From positions 4,227,001 through 4,291,000 of the forward strand of contig CP019636.1 of NCBI GenBank assembly GCA_002163975.1: a DNA stretch of 64,000 bases. The letters run 5' to 3'. The translations under genes were made by a program, and so were the position numbers. The notes beneath the pieces are model-generated. The model saw only the letters and a program-made list of their open reading frames with translations. It was not told where the DNA came from and searched no databases. Each line of letters begins with the position of its first letter. The first letter of the stretch is position 1. This DNA comes from Nostocales cyanobacterium HT-58-2 (GTDB taxonomy: Bacteria; Cyanobacteriota; Cyanobacteriia; Cyanobacteriales; Nostocaceae). Of this stretch, positions 57,101 through 64,000 are shown piece after piece.

Positions 57101-57425
57101 ACACATCGCTAGAACTATAATCAGAGAAAGCCTGTTCCAACTCTGCCAACCAAGTAGGCGCTTTAGAGATACGAGCTTTTACTGATTCGCTCGATTCGCT
57201 TAAAATGTAAAGAAGTTCAGCTTCAGTTAAGTTATCGAGCGATAGCCGTTGAGCAAAAAATGAACCTTCATTAAAAGGAGATTGGGACTGCCATTTTTGA
57301 ATTTTACGTCGAGCTAGATCGGTAATAAATTCGTCTTTTTCTCCTAGAACTGGTAATGAAGCGGTTCTTTCCTTTAAAGAAGTTGCACGATACCAATCAG
57401 GGGCTTGAAAATGTATTCGATCCAT
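54171..57425 (-). CDS. lanM: Class II lanthipeptide synthetase LanM
   Basis: A 1084-residue bifunctional enzyme. The N-terminal ~650 residues form the dehydratase, with the DUF4135-type kinase-like core (LKLVYKPKNLGVDVHFQQLL, YLALFYALEATDFHHENLIA, and PIMIDLEALF), which phosphorylates and eliminates Ser/Thr. The C-terminal part (about 730-1075) is a LanC-like cyclase with GISGIVLFLAYL and zinc ligands Cys952 (WCHGAPG), Cys997 and His998 (LCHGDLGN). It dehydrates the precursor and closes lanthionine rings. Two precursor genes lie just upstream on the same strand, the nearer 226 bp away. Confidence 0.93.
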   Translation of the reverse strand: MDRIHFQAPDWYRATSLKERTASLPVLGEKDEFITDLARRKIQKWQSQSPFNEGSFFAQRLSLDNLTEAELLYILSESSESVKARISKAPTWLAELEQAFSDYSSSDVLTRIGLDSERIESDFLYAIAPIIHQALEKLDKDIKTLLAIGQELPFNPETIGLILIADLPEKLVSMLSRTMVLELNVARLQGVLKNKTSKERFQSFIERLKQPEIALTIFQEYPILARQLMIVVNHWLKNSLEFIQHLCTDWEEISNTFNQGKSPGLLVAVEAGAGDSHRGGRSVMIARFESGLKLVYKPKNLGVDVHFQQLLAWLNERGNHLPFQLLKILNRSDYGWVEFIEPSSCTSVEQIEGFYKRQGGYLALFYALEATDFHHENLIAAGEYPIMIDLEALFHPYKSELDSSQSTTLATHQIAYSVLRVGLLPRKTWGNQESEGIDISGLGGLPGQLIPRGVSTWESKGTDEMRLTREQVELPIAKNLPTLDGTLVSVLDYTESIIAGFTSIYQLLVEHRDELLGSDSPLTRFADDEVRVILRNTATYAKMLWESYHPDFLRDGLDRERLFDRLWIDVKHRPEIEKIIAAEQQDLRQGDIPIFTTRPISCDLYTSTNQSIPDFFTRSGMSIVRERLQQLDRQDMNRQIWFIRASLATSALTAKQPELEKGEPPRLILTGEDRETGGKENREQLLSGAIVIGDRLEELALRGEDDATWLGLNWMGEKQWSILPLKIDLYDGISGIVLFLAYLGDLTGEKRYTNLAEAALRTVQGQIERDKGLIQSIGAFNGLGGMIYTLTHLGSLWNKPSLLSEAQALAELLPSLITKDEHLDIIAGAAGCIAGLITLHRCQPDERTLALARQCGEHLVSQAIPRKQGRAWMIKKGSSEPLSGFSHGAAGIAWALLELAALTGERDFYQAALDGISYERSLFYPELSNWLDLRETETKDESKGHHCMTAWCHGAPGIGLARLRCLPYIDDLAIRAEINTAIKTTLEQGFGFNHSLCHGDLGNLELIAQASSILQDTQYQIQLDRLTTLILDRIDQKGWVCGVPLGVETPGLMTGLAGIGYGLLRLAEPEKIPSVLMLEPPKLS

Positions 57426-58116
57426 GAGACTAATTTTCCGGAAATAGCGAGCGAATCGGATTAAGACTATTAATTAGCGTGGGTTAAAGAGTATTGGGTA
57501 TTGAGGCTAAGGAGCAGGGGGGAGCACCCGAGCAGAAATTTCTCTAGGCAAAGAGCACTTTTTCCCCTGCTTCCTTCTCAGTTCCTAGTAACGAGTTCCT
57601 AGTCCCTAGTACTCAGTTCCCAGTAACCCAATCCTCAACTTCCTTTACAAACTATCGCGTGAAGTAAGACCAATACCAGCAATAAACATCGCAGGTGATC
57701 TTAGAATCTGCATAGTATCCACCACTGATGTTTTTCATCTCTTCATCTTCTAATTCCAGAATTCCAGCAGGATTTTCAGGTAAATGCGAGAGTTGTTCTT
57801 CAGTTAGGCTATTGCGGAAATCTTCATCTTTCCAAGCACGGATAATATCTTGTTGCGACATTGTACTGACCTCTTTTTGGTGAAAGTTTTTTGGTTTGAA
57901 TCGAAGGTAACTTGTTTTTTGTTACATCCGATTTCATGATTATTAGAGTAAGGAGAAATAGGGGAAAACTAGGGGAGAAAATCGCAGATTATAAAAGTTT
58001 TTTGGAGTGATACTTAAAAGACTTCAAACTAGGTTAGGAAACAGTGAGACCGCACTTTTGTTCTAATGTGAGATGATTTGTGGCAGAGGATATATGTATT
58101 GAGTTTGTAGGCGATC
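57402..58116. repeat. Tandem duplication, unit 1 (with precursor gene 1)
   Basis: This unit starts with the first 24 bases of the lanM gene and runs through precursor gene 1 and its upstream region to GTTTGTAGGCGATC. It is repeated at 58228-58884 with small insertions and deletions (offset 826 bp at one end, 770 bp at the other). The extra length here is a G-rich insertion of about 40-60 bp around 57510-57570. Confidence 0.85.
57652..57861 (-). CDS. lanA1: Lanthipeptide precursor 1 (mersacidin/lichenicidin-type leader)
   Basis: A 69-residue precursor. The leader (1-48) begins MSQQDIIRAWKDEDF and ends ISGG, the cutting site for C39 peptidases; DIIRAWKDE and LPENPAG are typical of mersacidin/lichenicidin-family class II leaders. 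The core (49-69, 21 residues) has Ser5, Thr8, Cys9, Cys13, Ser17 and Thr20, so two thioether rings at most, and ends in YCWYWSYFTR, unusually rich in aromatic residues. GAGGT lies upstream of the ATG. It is modified by LanM and exported by the C39 ABC system of this operon. Confidence 0.85.
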   Translation of the reverse strand: MSQQDIIRAWKDEDFRNSLTEEQLSHLPENPAGILELEDEEMKNISGGYYADSKITCDVYCWYWSYFTR

Positions 58117-58227
58117 GCTTCTTGACAGGATATTTGAAAAGTTGGCAGCTGAGTAAAAAAGCTCTCAAGGCATAAGCTGTGAACGTGTATACACAGCACA
58201 ATTGAGAGCATGAGTAAAGTATACTCT
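57862..58227. promoter_or_regulatory. Upstream region of precursor 1 with a conserved inverted repeat
   Basis: GTAAC-N9-GTTAC lies at about 57907-57925 and again at about 58676-58694 in the second unit, the same distance from each precursor start. It may be an operator or RNA structure. A conserved G-rich stretch (AGGGGAAAACTAGGGGAG) follows farther out. No gene is seen. Confidence 0.4.
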
Positions 58228-58884
58228 GGCTTGAAAATGTATTCGATCCATAAGACTAATTTTCTGGAGATAGCGAGCGAACTTGGTTAAGACTATCAAT
58301 TAGTGTGGGTTAAAGAGTATCGGGTATTAGGTATCAGAGCTTGGGCATAGCAAATTGGGAAGTGAATATTGTGTATGCCTATTGTCTCTGTGTACTAGTC
58401 CCTAATAACCCAATCTTCAATCTCCTTTACAGACTATCGTGTAAAGTAAGACCAATACCAGCAATAAATATCACTGGTAGAGACTGCGCCGCCACTAATG
58501 TTTTTCATCTCTTCATCTTCTAATTCCAGAATTCCAGCAGGATTTTTAGGTAAATGCGAGAGTTGTTCTTCAGTTAAGCTATTGCGGAAATCTTCATCTT
58601 TCCAAGCACGGATAATATCTTGTTGTGACATTGTAGTGACCTCTTTTTGGCGAAACTTTTTGGTTTAAATCGAAGGTAACTTGTTTTTTGTTACATTTGA
58701 TTTCATGATTATTAGAGTAAGGAGCAATAGGGGAAAACTAGGGGAGAAAATCGCAGATTATAAAAGTTTTTTTTGGGTGATACTTAAAAGACTGCAAACT
58801 AGGTTAGGAAACAGTGAGGTCGCACTTTTGTCCTAATGTGAGATGATTTGTGGCAGAGGATATATGTATTGAGTTTGTAGGCGA
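58228..58884. repeat. Tandem duplication, unit 2 (with precursor gene 2)
   Basis: Second copy of the 57402-58116 unit. It begins with GGCTTGAAAATG and GTATTCGATCCAT, which are the first bases of lanM, so a broken lanM start lies before the second precursor. It ends at GTTTGTAGGCGATC, where unrelated WD40-like sequence begins. Confidence 0.85.
58434..58631 (-). CDS. lanA2: Lanthipeptide precursor 2
   Basis: A 65-residue precursor whose 48-residue leader differs from that of precursor 1 by one residue (Glu29 to Lys). The 17-residue core keeps YCWYWSYFTR but differs in its first half: Ser3, Thr4, Ser5, a single Cys9, then Ser13 and Thr16. With one Cys it can form at most one ring, compared with two in precursor 1. 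The leader and the C-terminal half are conserved while the N-terminal half of the core has diverged, which suggests selection for product diversity. ISGG is again the cleavage site. Confidence 0.83.
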   Translation of the reverse strand: MSQQDIIRAWKDEDFRNSLTEEQLSHLPKNPAGILELEDEEMKNISGGAVSTSDIYCWYWSYFTR

Positions 58885-58953
58885 TCATTGCCCGCTGGAG
58901 TCAAACGCGAGCACGCGAATACCGCTTTGGTGTCCGTGTAACACATGCAAACA
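58885..58953 (-). pseudogene. WD40-repeat gene fragment
   Basis: Twenty-two codons read CLHVLHGHQSGIRVLAFDSS-GQ, a single WD40 repeat (GH dipeptide, then a strand ending in D-S-x-G-Q). It stops exactly where the duplicated precursor unit ends. A relic of a WD40 protein gene lost during rearrangement. Confidence 0.6.
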
Positions 58954-58956
58954 GGA

Positions 58957-59135
58957 ATGCGATCGCCTCATGCAGTTCTTGGCTCGGTTCAGCGTGAGTG
59001 TTGGCGGTGTCTGAACACCAAATGCGTCCGCGACTTCCGTTAGTCATGCCTTGTTGCGTAGGGTAAATTGCTCTCGCGTGGGCAGATCAGTCTGGATGCC
59101 CAACGACTCCAATTCCTTCGCACACCGGATGTAAA
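58957..59135 (-). pseudogene. Duplicated fragment of the ATP-grasp gene
   Basis: This 179-bp segment is about 93-95% identical by eye to 45050-45229, that is residues about 98-158 of the ATP-grasp ligase, on the same strand. It lacks the ATP-binding core and is not functional. It ties the ATP-grasp operon and the lanthipeptide region together by past recombination. Confidence 0.88.
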
Positions 59136-59137
59136 AT

Positions 59138-59305
59138 TGTAATTGCAGAGTGATGTACTCTGATTGCAGAGTAATGTACTGTGATTGCAAAGTAATGCAT
59201 TGTAATTGCAGAGCGATGTATTGTGATTGTATAAAGATGTATTGTGATTGCAGAAAGATGCATTGTGATTGCAAAGTAATGCATTGTGATTGCAGAGCGG
59301 TGAAT
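59138..59305. repeat. 21-bp tandem minisatellite, eight copies
   Basis: Eight units of 21 bp, with consensus near TGTGATTGCAGAGTAATGTAT, run without gap from 59138 to 59305. Because the unit is a multiple of three, several frames stay open on both strands and would encode heptapeptide repeats such as ITLQSQY. There is no sign that this is translated. Confidence 0.85.
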
Positions 59306-59373
59306 AATGAATGGGTTAGTCGCAGGGGCGTTACTCATCACTGTTTCAGCAACGCCACTATTATGCATATCAA

Positions 59374-59402
59374 TTAAAAAAAGTCTCTTTTTCAAGAGAC
59401 TT
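59374..59402 (-). terminator. Rho-independent terminator of the acylase operon
   Basis: On the minus strand AAGTCTCTT-GAAA-AAGAGACTT (perfect 9-bp stem, 59381-59402) is followed by a run of seven T, a classic intrinsic terminator about 50 bases after the acylase stop at 59451. Confidence 0.8.
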
Positions 59403-59450
59403 GAATGTTTATCTCAAAAACTTGACTCTCAAATGTAGCTCAACTGAACC

Positions 59451-61550
59451 TCAAAAGACCTTGCGCTCTTCTAAATGGGCTAGAATATCTGAGCGTTGAC
59501 GCCAAATCGGACGCAACTGTTTGCGTGCAAATATTTGTAACTGATCGCCAACATGAGGAGAACCTGGTTGAGTTGCGTTACCATAGCTAGTCAGTGCCAT
59601 TGCCCGTACTGGTTGAGAAAACTCAATCGCAGCAACAAATGAATCACCATCAACTGCTTGAAAGTGACCTTGTGATAGTGGAGCAAAATTGAGGACACGG
59701 AAAATACCAAGACGTCCAGCACCACCATTCGCTGGTAAGTCTTTATGATTTACCTGTAGCCGGAAAACATCGCCCCAAGCGACATCTAGTGCTCCGTATG
59801 CCTTTTTCACTTTAGCAGCAACAGCTTCGAGTGTTGCGATGGCACTTTTAGGATCGGCTAAACCATCGGGCGTGGTGCGTGGTAAGTTTTCACTCCAAGG
59901 TTTACCAAACGTTTTATCTAAGTCCATTTCTTGTACCCAAGCAGCGAAGAGGACTGCACCCTTACTATCGGCATTAGCTTGATGATCCCAAGCTTCTAAC
60001 ACATCTGCCGCTTGCTGTGCTAATTCACCCCCCTGCTTTCGGGAAGCAGGAATTAAGTCATCCAACAACCGATCTGCTAGTTCCATGCGCGTTGAATGTT
60101 TGTATTCAACCATTTCATCGAAAGAAATTTTGTCGTCCTCTGATAACATCCTTGCAGAACGCTGCGCCCGAAAATTCATAGAACGAGGTGCTATGTAGGC
60201 AGGGTAATGATCTGGTTTGATGGCAGTGGGAAACGTCGTTGTCCAGGGCGGATCGTTAGCATTTTGCAACCATCCACTTTTTGGATCAACGATACGTGGT
60301 AAATCTTGGTAGGAATGAATCTTCGTCCATAATGTCTTAGAAGTGTCACCAGGAATCATCCCTTGCCAGTATTTAAAATCACCTTGAGAACGAACTGGAA
60401 CATCACCATTAAACAGATGCATGATGTGCCCGTCTCTATCTGCATACATTACCGTAAACATGGGGAGTTGCAAGCGTTGGAGAGCAGTTTCAAATTGTTT
60501 CAAGTTTTGGGAACGCGCCATATCCCACCACTGCTCCAAGACTCCAGGGCGGTCAAGACCTACAACACGTAGTGCGATCGCTTTACCATCTTTCTGTGTC
60601 ACCACAGGTCCGTGAATAGAATGTTTCACAACTAAGGGTTGGTCGCGCAACGTGCCGTCTTTCTGCTTCACTTTTAAGGGCAAGGTTGTTGTCTGGAAAG
60701 GACGAACTTTACCATCGAAGCGATAGCCATTGTTAGCTAATTTGAGTTCGTAAGCATCCCAACCATCGAAAGTGTTGACAGTGTGAGTCCAGCCCAAATA
60801 ATTGTTAAAGGCGATCGCCAACACAGGAACTCCAACAAGTGTTGCTCCGTAAGCATCAATTCCTGGAGCGGTGATTTGTGCTTCGTACCATAGAAATAAA
60901 TCTGACCAAGGCAAGTGTGGGTTCGCAAGCAACATCGCCTTACCACTTGCAGAATGTGATGGGGCGATCGCCCAACCATTAGACCCTGCTTTTGGTTCTT
61001 CCTTTGTGACACCTGCAATTTCTTCTGGGTTAACAATAAACGTGAAATGAATGACCCGATGTAGGTGAGCTAGCACGTCTTCTGCCTTAACAGGCAAGAC
61101 AACTTCTACTTCGTCATCTATCAGTTCACTATGCTCTTTAGCATAAGCATTGATTCCTGCGGCAAAAGCATTCAGATAGCTGCGAAAAGTTGAACTTTGT
61201 GCTTTGTACCAAGAACGAGCACGTTCAGGGACTCCCATAGTGAGTACCCACTGGTCTGATTCTAAATATTTCTCTCCCCAATATTCGGCAGCACGTCCGC
61301 GTGCTTGACCGTAAAGACGCAAAAGCAAGTTACCATGACTTTGCATCTGTGCCCAACCAAAAGCTTGAAATGCACTTTGGGTATCTTTACCATAGATGTG
61401 GGGAACGCCATAATTGTCCCAGAGGATTTCAGTCGATGTCGCTAGTATCACTCCACTTTGGCTTGCCACAACTAAAGCAAATATCAAACCAATTATGAAC
61501 GGTACGAGTCGGAATAGTTTTGTTTTATAAACTCTAAGAAAATAACCCAT
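59451..61550 (-). CDS. Penicillin-acylase family enzyme (AHL-acylase-like)
   Basis: A 699-residue N-terminal-nucleophile hydrolase. A membrane/signal segment (about 12-33) sends it to the periplasm. The alpha part (about 40-185) ends at Gly189-Ser190 in KAGSNGWAIAPS, where self-cleavage frees Ser190 as the nucleophile; HLPWSDLFLWYEAQI and NNYLGWTHTVN follow in the beta chain. Family members remove acyl chains from quorum-sensing lactones (as reported for an Anabaena acylase) or mature acylated nonribosomal peptides such as pyoverdine precursors. Lying next to MbtH and methyltransferases, a role in peptide maturation is as likely as quorum quenching. Confidence 0.85.
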   Translation of the reverse strand: MGYFLRVYKTKLFRLVPFIIGLIFALVVASQSGVILATSTEILWDNYGVPHIYGKDTQSAFQAFGWAQMQSHGNLLLRLYGQARGRAAEYWGEKYLESDQWVLTMGVPERARSWYKAQSSTFRSYLNAFAAGINAYAKEHSELIDDEVEVVLPVKAEDVLAHLHRVIHFTFIVNPEEIAGVTKEEPKAGSNGWAIAPSHSASGKAMLLANPHLPWSDLFLWYEAQITAPGIDAYGATLVGVPVLAIAFNNYLGWTHTVNTFDGWDAYELKLANNGYRFDGKVRPFQTTTLPLKVKQKDGTLRDQPLVVKHSIHGPVVTQKDGKAIALRVVGLDRPGVLEQWWDMARSQNLKQFETALQRLQLPMFTVMYADRDGHIMHLFNGDVPVRSQGDFKYWQGMIPGDTSKTLWTKIHSYQDLPRIVDPKSGWLQNANDPPWTTTFPTAIKPDHYPAYIAPRSMNFRAQRSARMLSEDDKISFDEMVEYKHSTRMELADRLLDDLIPASRKQGGELAQQAADVLEAWDHQANADSKGAVLFAAWVQEMDLDKTFGKPWSENLPRTTPDGLADPKSAIATLEAVAAKVKKAYGALDVAWGDVFRLQVNHKDLPANGGAGRLGIFRVLNFAPLSQGHFQAVDGDSFVAAIEFSQPVRAMALTSYGNATQPGSPHVGDQLQIFARKQLRPIWRQRSDILAHLEERKVF

Positions 61551-61605
61551 ACCATAGTTTAGAAATTCATAAAGAGAACATCAACAAACAACTTTCAAGA
61601 AAATA

Positions 61606-61839
61606 CTACTGTGCAGTCTGACTTTGAGCAGCTTCCTCCATCTTTTTCCTTAAACTGAGTGGTCTCATATCAGTCCACACTTCCTTAATGTATTCCAGAC
61701 ATTCCGCCTTCAGACCGCTTTTGCCTGCATCTTGCCAGCCAATTGGGTTCTCCCGATCAGCAGGCCAAATAGAATATTGTTCTTCATGGTTGATTACAAC
61801 TTTGTAAATTGTGGTGTCTTCTTTGTCATCTTGATACAT
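61606..61839 (-). CDS. MbtH-family NRPS accessory protein
   Basis: A 77-residue protein matching MbtH: YKVVINHEEQYSIWPADREN, then PIGWQDAGKSGLKAECLEYI and WTDMRPLSL, including the conserved Trp residues that grip an adenylation domain. AGGAG precedes the ATG. MbtH proteins activate NRPS adenylation domains, yet no NRPS is in this window, so one is expected beyond the right edge or elsewhere in the genome. Confidence 0.93.
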   Translation of the reverse strand: MYQDDKEDTTIYKVVINHEEQYSIWPADRENPIGWQDAGKSGLKAECLEYIKEVWTDMRPLSLRKKMEEAAQSQTAQ

Positions 61840-61899
61840 ATTTATCTCCTGTTAGTTAATAAGTTAGGTCTCACACGATATCATTGACATCGGCACATC

Positions 61900-62226
61900 T
61901 TATTGTTCTACTAGTTCAAGGTGTCCCTGACCTTCTAAGTTTGCTAGGTCAATATCTGCAATGCATCGAACTTTCACATAATTAAGTGTTAAGTTTCCAA
62001 CTAAATACACCTTCCCCGTTTGATGCTCGAAGTCAGCATCTTTTAAATTAGATGTTTCTGGATCAAGTCTGACACCTAAATCAGTTCCTCCCTTGGTATT
62101 TGTGAATTTAATATGTACGTATCCTCGGTCAATACTTTCTTTAAGTGCTGCAGCTGTTTTTTCAGGTCGTAAGCTGACTTCAACGGGATGGTTGCCTTCT
62201 GACAATCGTTGTACTAACTCGTTCAT
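61900..62226 (-). CDS. Small protein of unknown function beside MbtH
   Basis: A 108-residue protein; the ATG at 62226 with AAGGTGAG upstream is chosen over a longer frame. It begins MNELVQRLSEGNHPVEVSLR and continues with a helix-and-strand pattern (ALKESIDRGYVHIKFTNTKGG). The second half is beta-rich, with YLVGNLTLNYVKVRCIADIDL. I do not recognise the family. Its place between MbtH and two methyltransferases, on one strand with short gaps, suggests a part in the same nonribosomal-peptide pathway. Confidence 0.65.
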   Translation of the reverse strand: MNELVQRLSEGNHPVEVSLRPEKTAAALKESIDRGYVHIKFTNTKGGTDLGVRLDPETSNLKDADFEHQTGKVYLVGNLTLNYVKVRCIADIDLANLEGQGHLELVEQ

Positions 62227-62361
62227 TTTATAACTCACCTTTGTCTTTAGTTGCTGATGCTTGTACTTGCACAAGTTGATGAACTGAAATCTCGAACAGC
62301 AGGGTATTTTTGCAAAATTTCCTTAACTATGATGAAGCTATATTTAGCTTTATTATGACTA

Positions 62362-63114
62362 CTAACTTAGCGGTTTTCGACAAACAAAGTAGACCTCACC
62401 AGCCGTTCCACTTTTTTCAAAAAGACGCTCTGCATTATAGATACTAACTTCAGTAAAACCCACATTCTCTAGAGCAGACTGAACTTCTTCCCTAGAATAA
62501 CTCTTCATGAGCATAGTTATGTCTAAACGCTGCCAGTTTTCCTTTAAAAGCTCAAATATAGTGACTTTGGTTTGGGATATTTTTTCTTCTACATGATAAC
62601 TTGCACGAGCACCCCAAACATATTCGTCTTTGACATCGCCAGCAATCATAGAGTCATTCTCTGACTGAAAGTATTCTTCTAAATACAAGTCAAACAAGAA
62701 CAGACCGTTTTCCAACATTGCCGTATACACGTTGTGGAAGACGCCTTTTAGTTCCTCAAGACTCAGGATATGGTTAAGACTAGAACCTGTTGAAATCACC
62801 CCGTCAAAGGTAGATGGCAATTCAAAGTAGCGTATGTCACCAAGGATAAAGTTAGCACCGGGTGCATTCTTACGTGCGTAGTGCAGCATTCCGTCAGACT
62901 CATCAAGTCCAGTCACTTTATACCCTTTTTTAAGCAGAAGTTGTGCCACTTGTCCAGTACCGCAACCAAGGTCGAGAATATGCGCTTCCTGCGTAAGATG
63001 TGGTAACTGCAACATTTCTAAAAGCTGCATTGTCTCTTCGCGATTAGCATAATATTCGTTGTATATCCGAGCAAAAGGATCATAGACGGAATAGCTATTT
63101 GCTAAAGAAATCAA
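62362..63114 (-). CDS. Class I SAM methyltransferase, copy 1
   Basis: A 250-residue methyltransferase with motif I ILDLGCGTGQVAQLL (about 44-58), motif II GLDESDGML and motif III NFILGDIRYFELPS. It starts with TTG at 63114; AGGAG lies exactly six bases upstream, and the protein then aligns with its neighbour from the first residues (YSVYDPFARIYNE vs YSGHDPIARIFNE). Substrate unknown; N- or O-methylation in a peptide pathway is likely from context. Confidence 0.85.
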   Translation of the reverse strand: MISLANSYSVYDPFARIYNEYYANREETMQLLEMLQLPHLTQEAHILDLGCGTGQVAQLLLKKGYKVTGLDESDGMLHYARKNAPGANFILGDIRYFELPSTFDGVISTGSSLNHILSLEELKGVFHNVYTAMLENGLFLFDLYLEEYFQSENDSMIAGDVKDEYVWGARASYHVEEKISQTKVTIFELLKENWQRLDITMLMKSYSREEVQSALENVGFTEVSIYNAERLFEKSGTAGEVYFVCRKPLS

Positions 63115-63240
63115 AGGTCTCTCCTAAATCTCTAAATTTACATAACGTTGCTAAACTTAATAGGTCAATAAAGCAAAATTAACCTAATAACGCAAACTCT
63201 AATGTTGCACTGACTTAAAGACAAGCTATCTTTAGCCTAT

Positions 63241-63999
63241 TTATGTTTGCTGACTAAGACGCTGACGACAAACAAAGTAGGTATCACCAGCCCTTTCATT
63301 GATTCCAAAATCACGTTTTGCATCATAGACGTTGACTTCGGTGAAACCAACATTCTCTAGAGCAGATTGAACTTGGAATTTGTCAAAACATTTTTCTAAT
63401 AAAGTCGAGTCAAAACGCTGCCATTTTCCGTCTATCAATTGGAATATCGTAATGTTATTTTGACCTATTTTCTCTTCTGAGTAGTAGCTACGTTTAATAC
63501 CCCAAGCATAGTCATCTTTGATATTTCCAACAGTGGTACCGTGCCAATAATACTGATACCTTTCTTCCAAGGGCAAGTTGAAAACAAATAAGCCGTTTTC
63601 CAGCAGTGCAGCATAAACGCTACGAAATACACCCATCAATTCCTCAAGGTTCATGACATAACACAGAGAACCATTAGAAGCAATTCCACCAAAGGTAGGC
63701 GGTAATTCAAAGTTGCGTGCGTCACCAAGAATGAATTTTGCACCAGGCGCATTCTCTTGAGCATAACGCAACATCCCCTCCGACTCATCGAGTCCAGTCA
63801 CCTTATACCCTTTCATTAACAGCTTTTGTGCCATATGTCCTGTACCGCAACAAAGGTCGAGAATATGCGCTCCCTCTGGTAGATGTCGTAACAGCAATTT
63901 TTCCAAAGGCTGCATAACTCTATCGCTAATTCCTTCAGCCCATTCTTCGTTAAAGATACGAGCTATGGGATCGTGACCAGAATAAGTTTCTAAATACAT
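63241..63999 (-). CDS. Class I SAM methyltransferase, copy 2
   Basis: A 252-residue paralogue of the previous gene with ILDLCCGTGHMAQKL (motif I, with Cys for the second Gly), GLDESEGML and KFILGDARNFELPP. The start ATG is at the last bases of the window, so its ribosome site is not visible. The two genes arose by tandem duplication and have diverged; both keep the SAM motifs and may act on different positions of one product. Confidence 0.85.
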   Translation of the reverse strand: MYLETYSGHDPIARIFNEEWAEGISDRVMQPLEKLLLRHLPEGAHILDLCCGTGHMAQKLLMKGYKVTGLDESEGMLRYAQENAPGAKFILGDARNFELPPTFGGIASNGSLCYVMNLEELMGVFRSVYAALLENGLFVFNLPLEERYQYYWHGTTVGNIKDDYAWGIKRSYYSEEKIGQNNITIFQLIDGKWQRFDSTLLEKCFDKFQVQSALENVGFTEVNVYDAKRDFGINERAGDTYFVCRQRLSQQT

Positions 64000-64000
64000 C

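Noticed and set aside
59044..59395. Heptapeptide-repeat proteins on either strand of the minisatellite
   Set aside because: Open frames arise automatically from a 21-bp repeat unit; no start signal or flanking domain supports translation.
1..64000. tRNA or rRNA genes
   Set aside because: I looked for tRNA-like arms and rRNA words while reading and recognised none; a tRNAscan-SE run would be needed to exclude a missed tRNA.

Overview
The window looks like a chromosomal stretch of a filamentous, probably heterocystous (Nostocales) cyanobacterium. The evidence is many HIP1 octamers (GCGATCGC) inside and between genes, an SLH/OprB porin, a type I-D CRISPR system of cyanobacterial style, cyanobacterial short palindromic repeats, and a dense load of natural-product genes. 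The genus cannot be fixed from this sequence alone.

Layout. 0-4.7 kb: a divergent NRAMP-type transporter with a lipoprotein, a broken FAD-oxidoreductase fragment, an O-methyltransferase and a ribbon-helix-helix/unknown gene pair. 4.7-18 kb (+ strand): a biosynthetic cluster led by a textbook sigma-70 promoter. It encodes an iterative polyketide synthase of the enediyne/PUFA type (KS-AT-ACP-ACP-KR-DH), a separate small protein that looks like the phosphopantetheinyl transferase domain normally fused to such synthases, two paralogous flavin-dependent halogenase-like enzymes, two small proteins and a DUF2855 protein. 18.3-34.8 kb: a complete type I-D CRISPR-Cas system with a divergent WYL regulator, cas10d (with a probable internal cas11d start), csc2, csc1, cas3, cas6, cas4, cas1 and cas2, then an array of 77 repeats and 76 spacers in which I see no repeat variation. 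The array ends on the base before the stop codon of a convergent response-regulator gene. 34.8-40.7 kb: a two-component pair, a Spy/CpxP-like periplasmic protein, a TnpB element carrying an in-frame palindromic repeat, and a porin.

40.9-45.8 kb (- strand): a tight operon of a PqqD-like carrier/recognition protein, an ATP-grasp ligase, a LysA-like PLP decarboxylase and a urea-transporter/M23-peptidase fusion. I do not recognise this as a named pathway, and it is one of the best candidates here for an undescribed system. 46.1-47 kb holds gene remnants. 47-58.9 kb (- strand): a class II lanthipeptide cluster with two precursor peptides created by a tandem duplication, LanM, a HlyD-type adaptor, a C39 peptidase ABC exporter and a second ABC exporter subunit. 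58.9-59.3 kb is a graveyard: a WD40 fragment, a copy of part of the ATP-grasp gene and a perfectly phased 21-bp minisatellite. 59.4-64 kb (- strand): a penicillin-acylase/AHL-acylase family enzyme, an MbtH protein, a small unknown protein and two paralogous methyltransferases. This looks like the edge of a nonribosomal-peptide cluster that continues beyond the window.

All identifications come from reading motifs and recalled family features. No database search or alignment was run.
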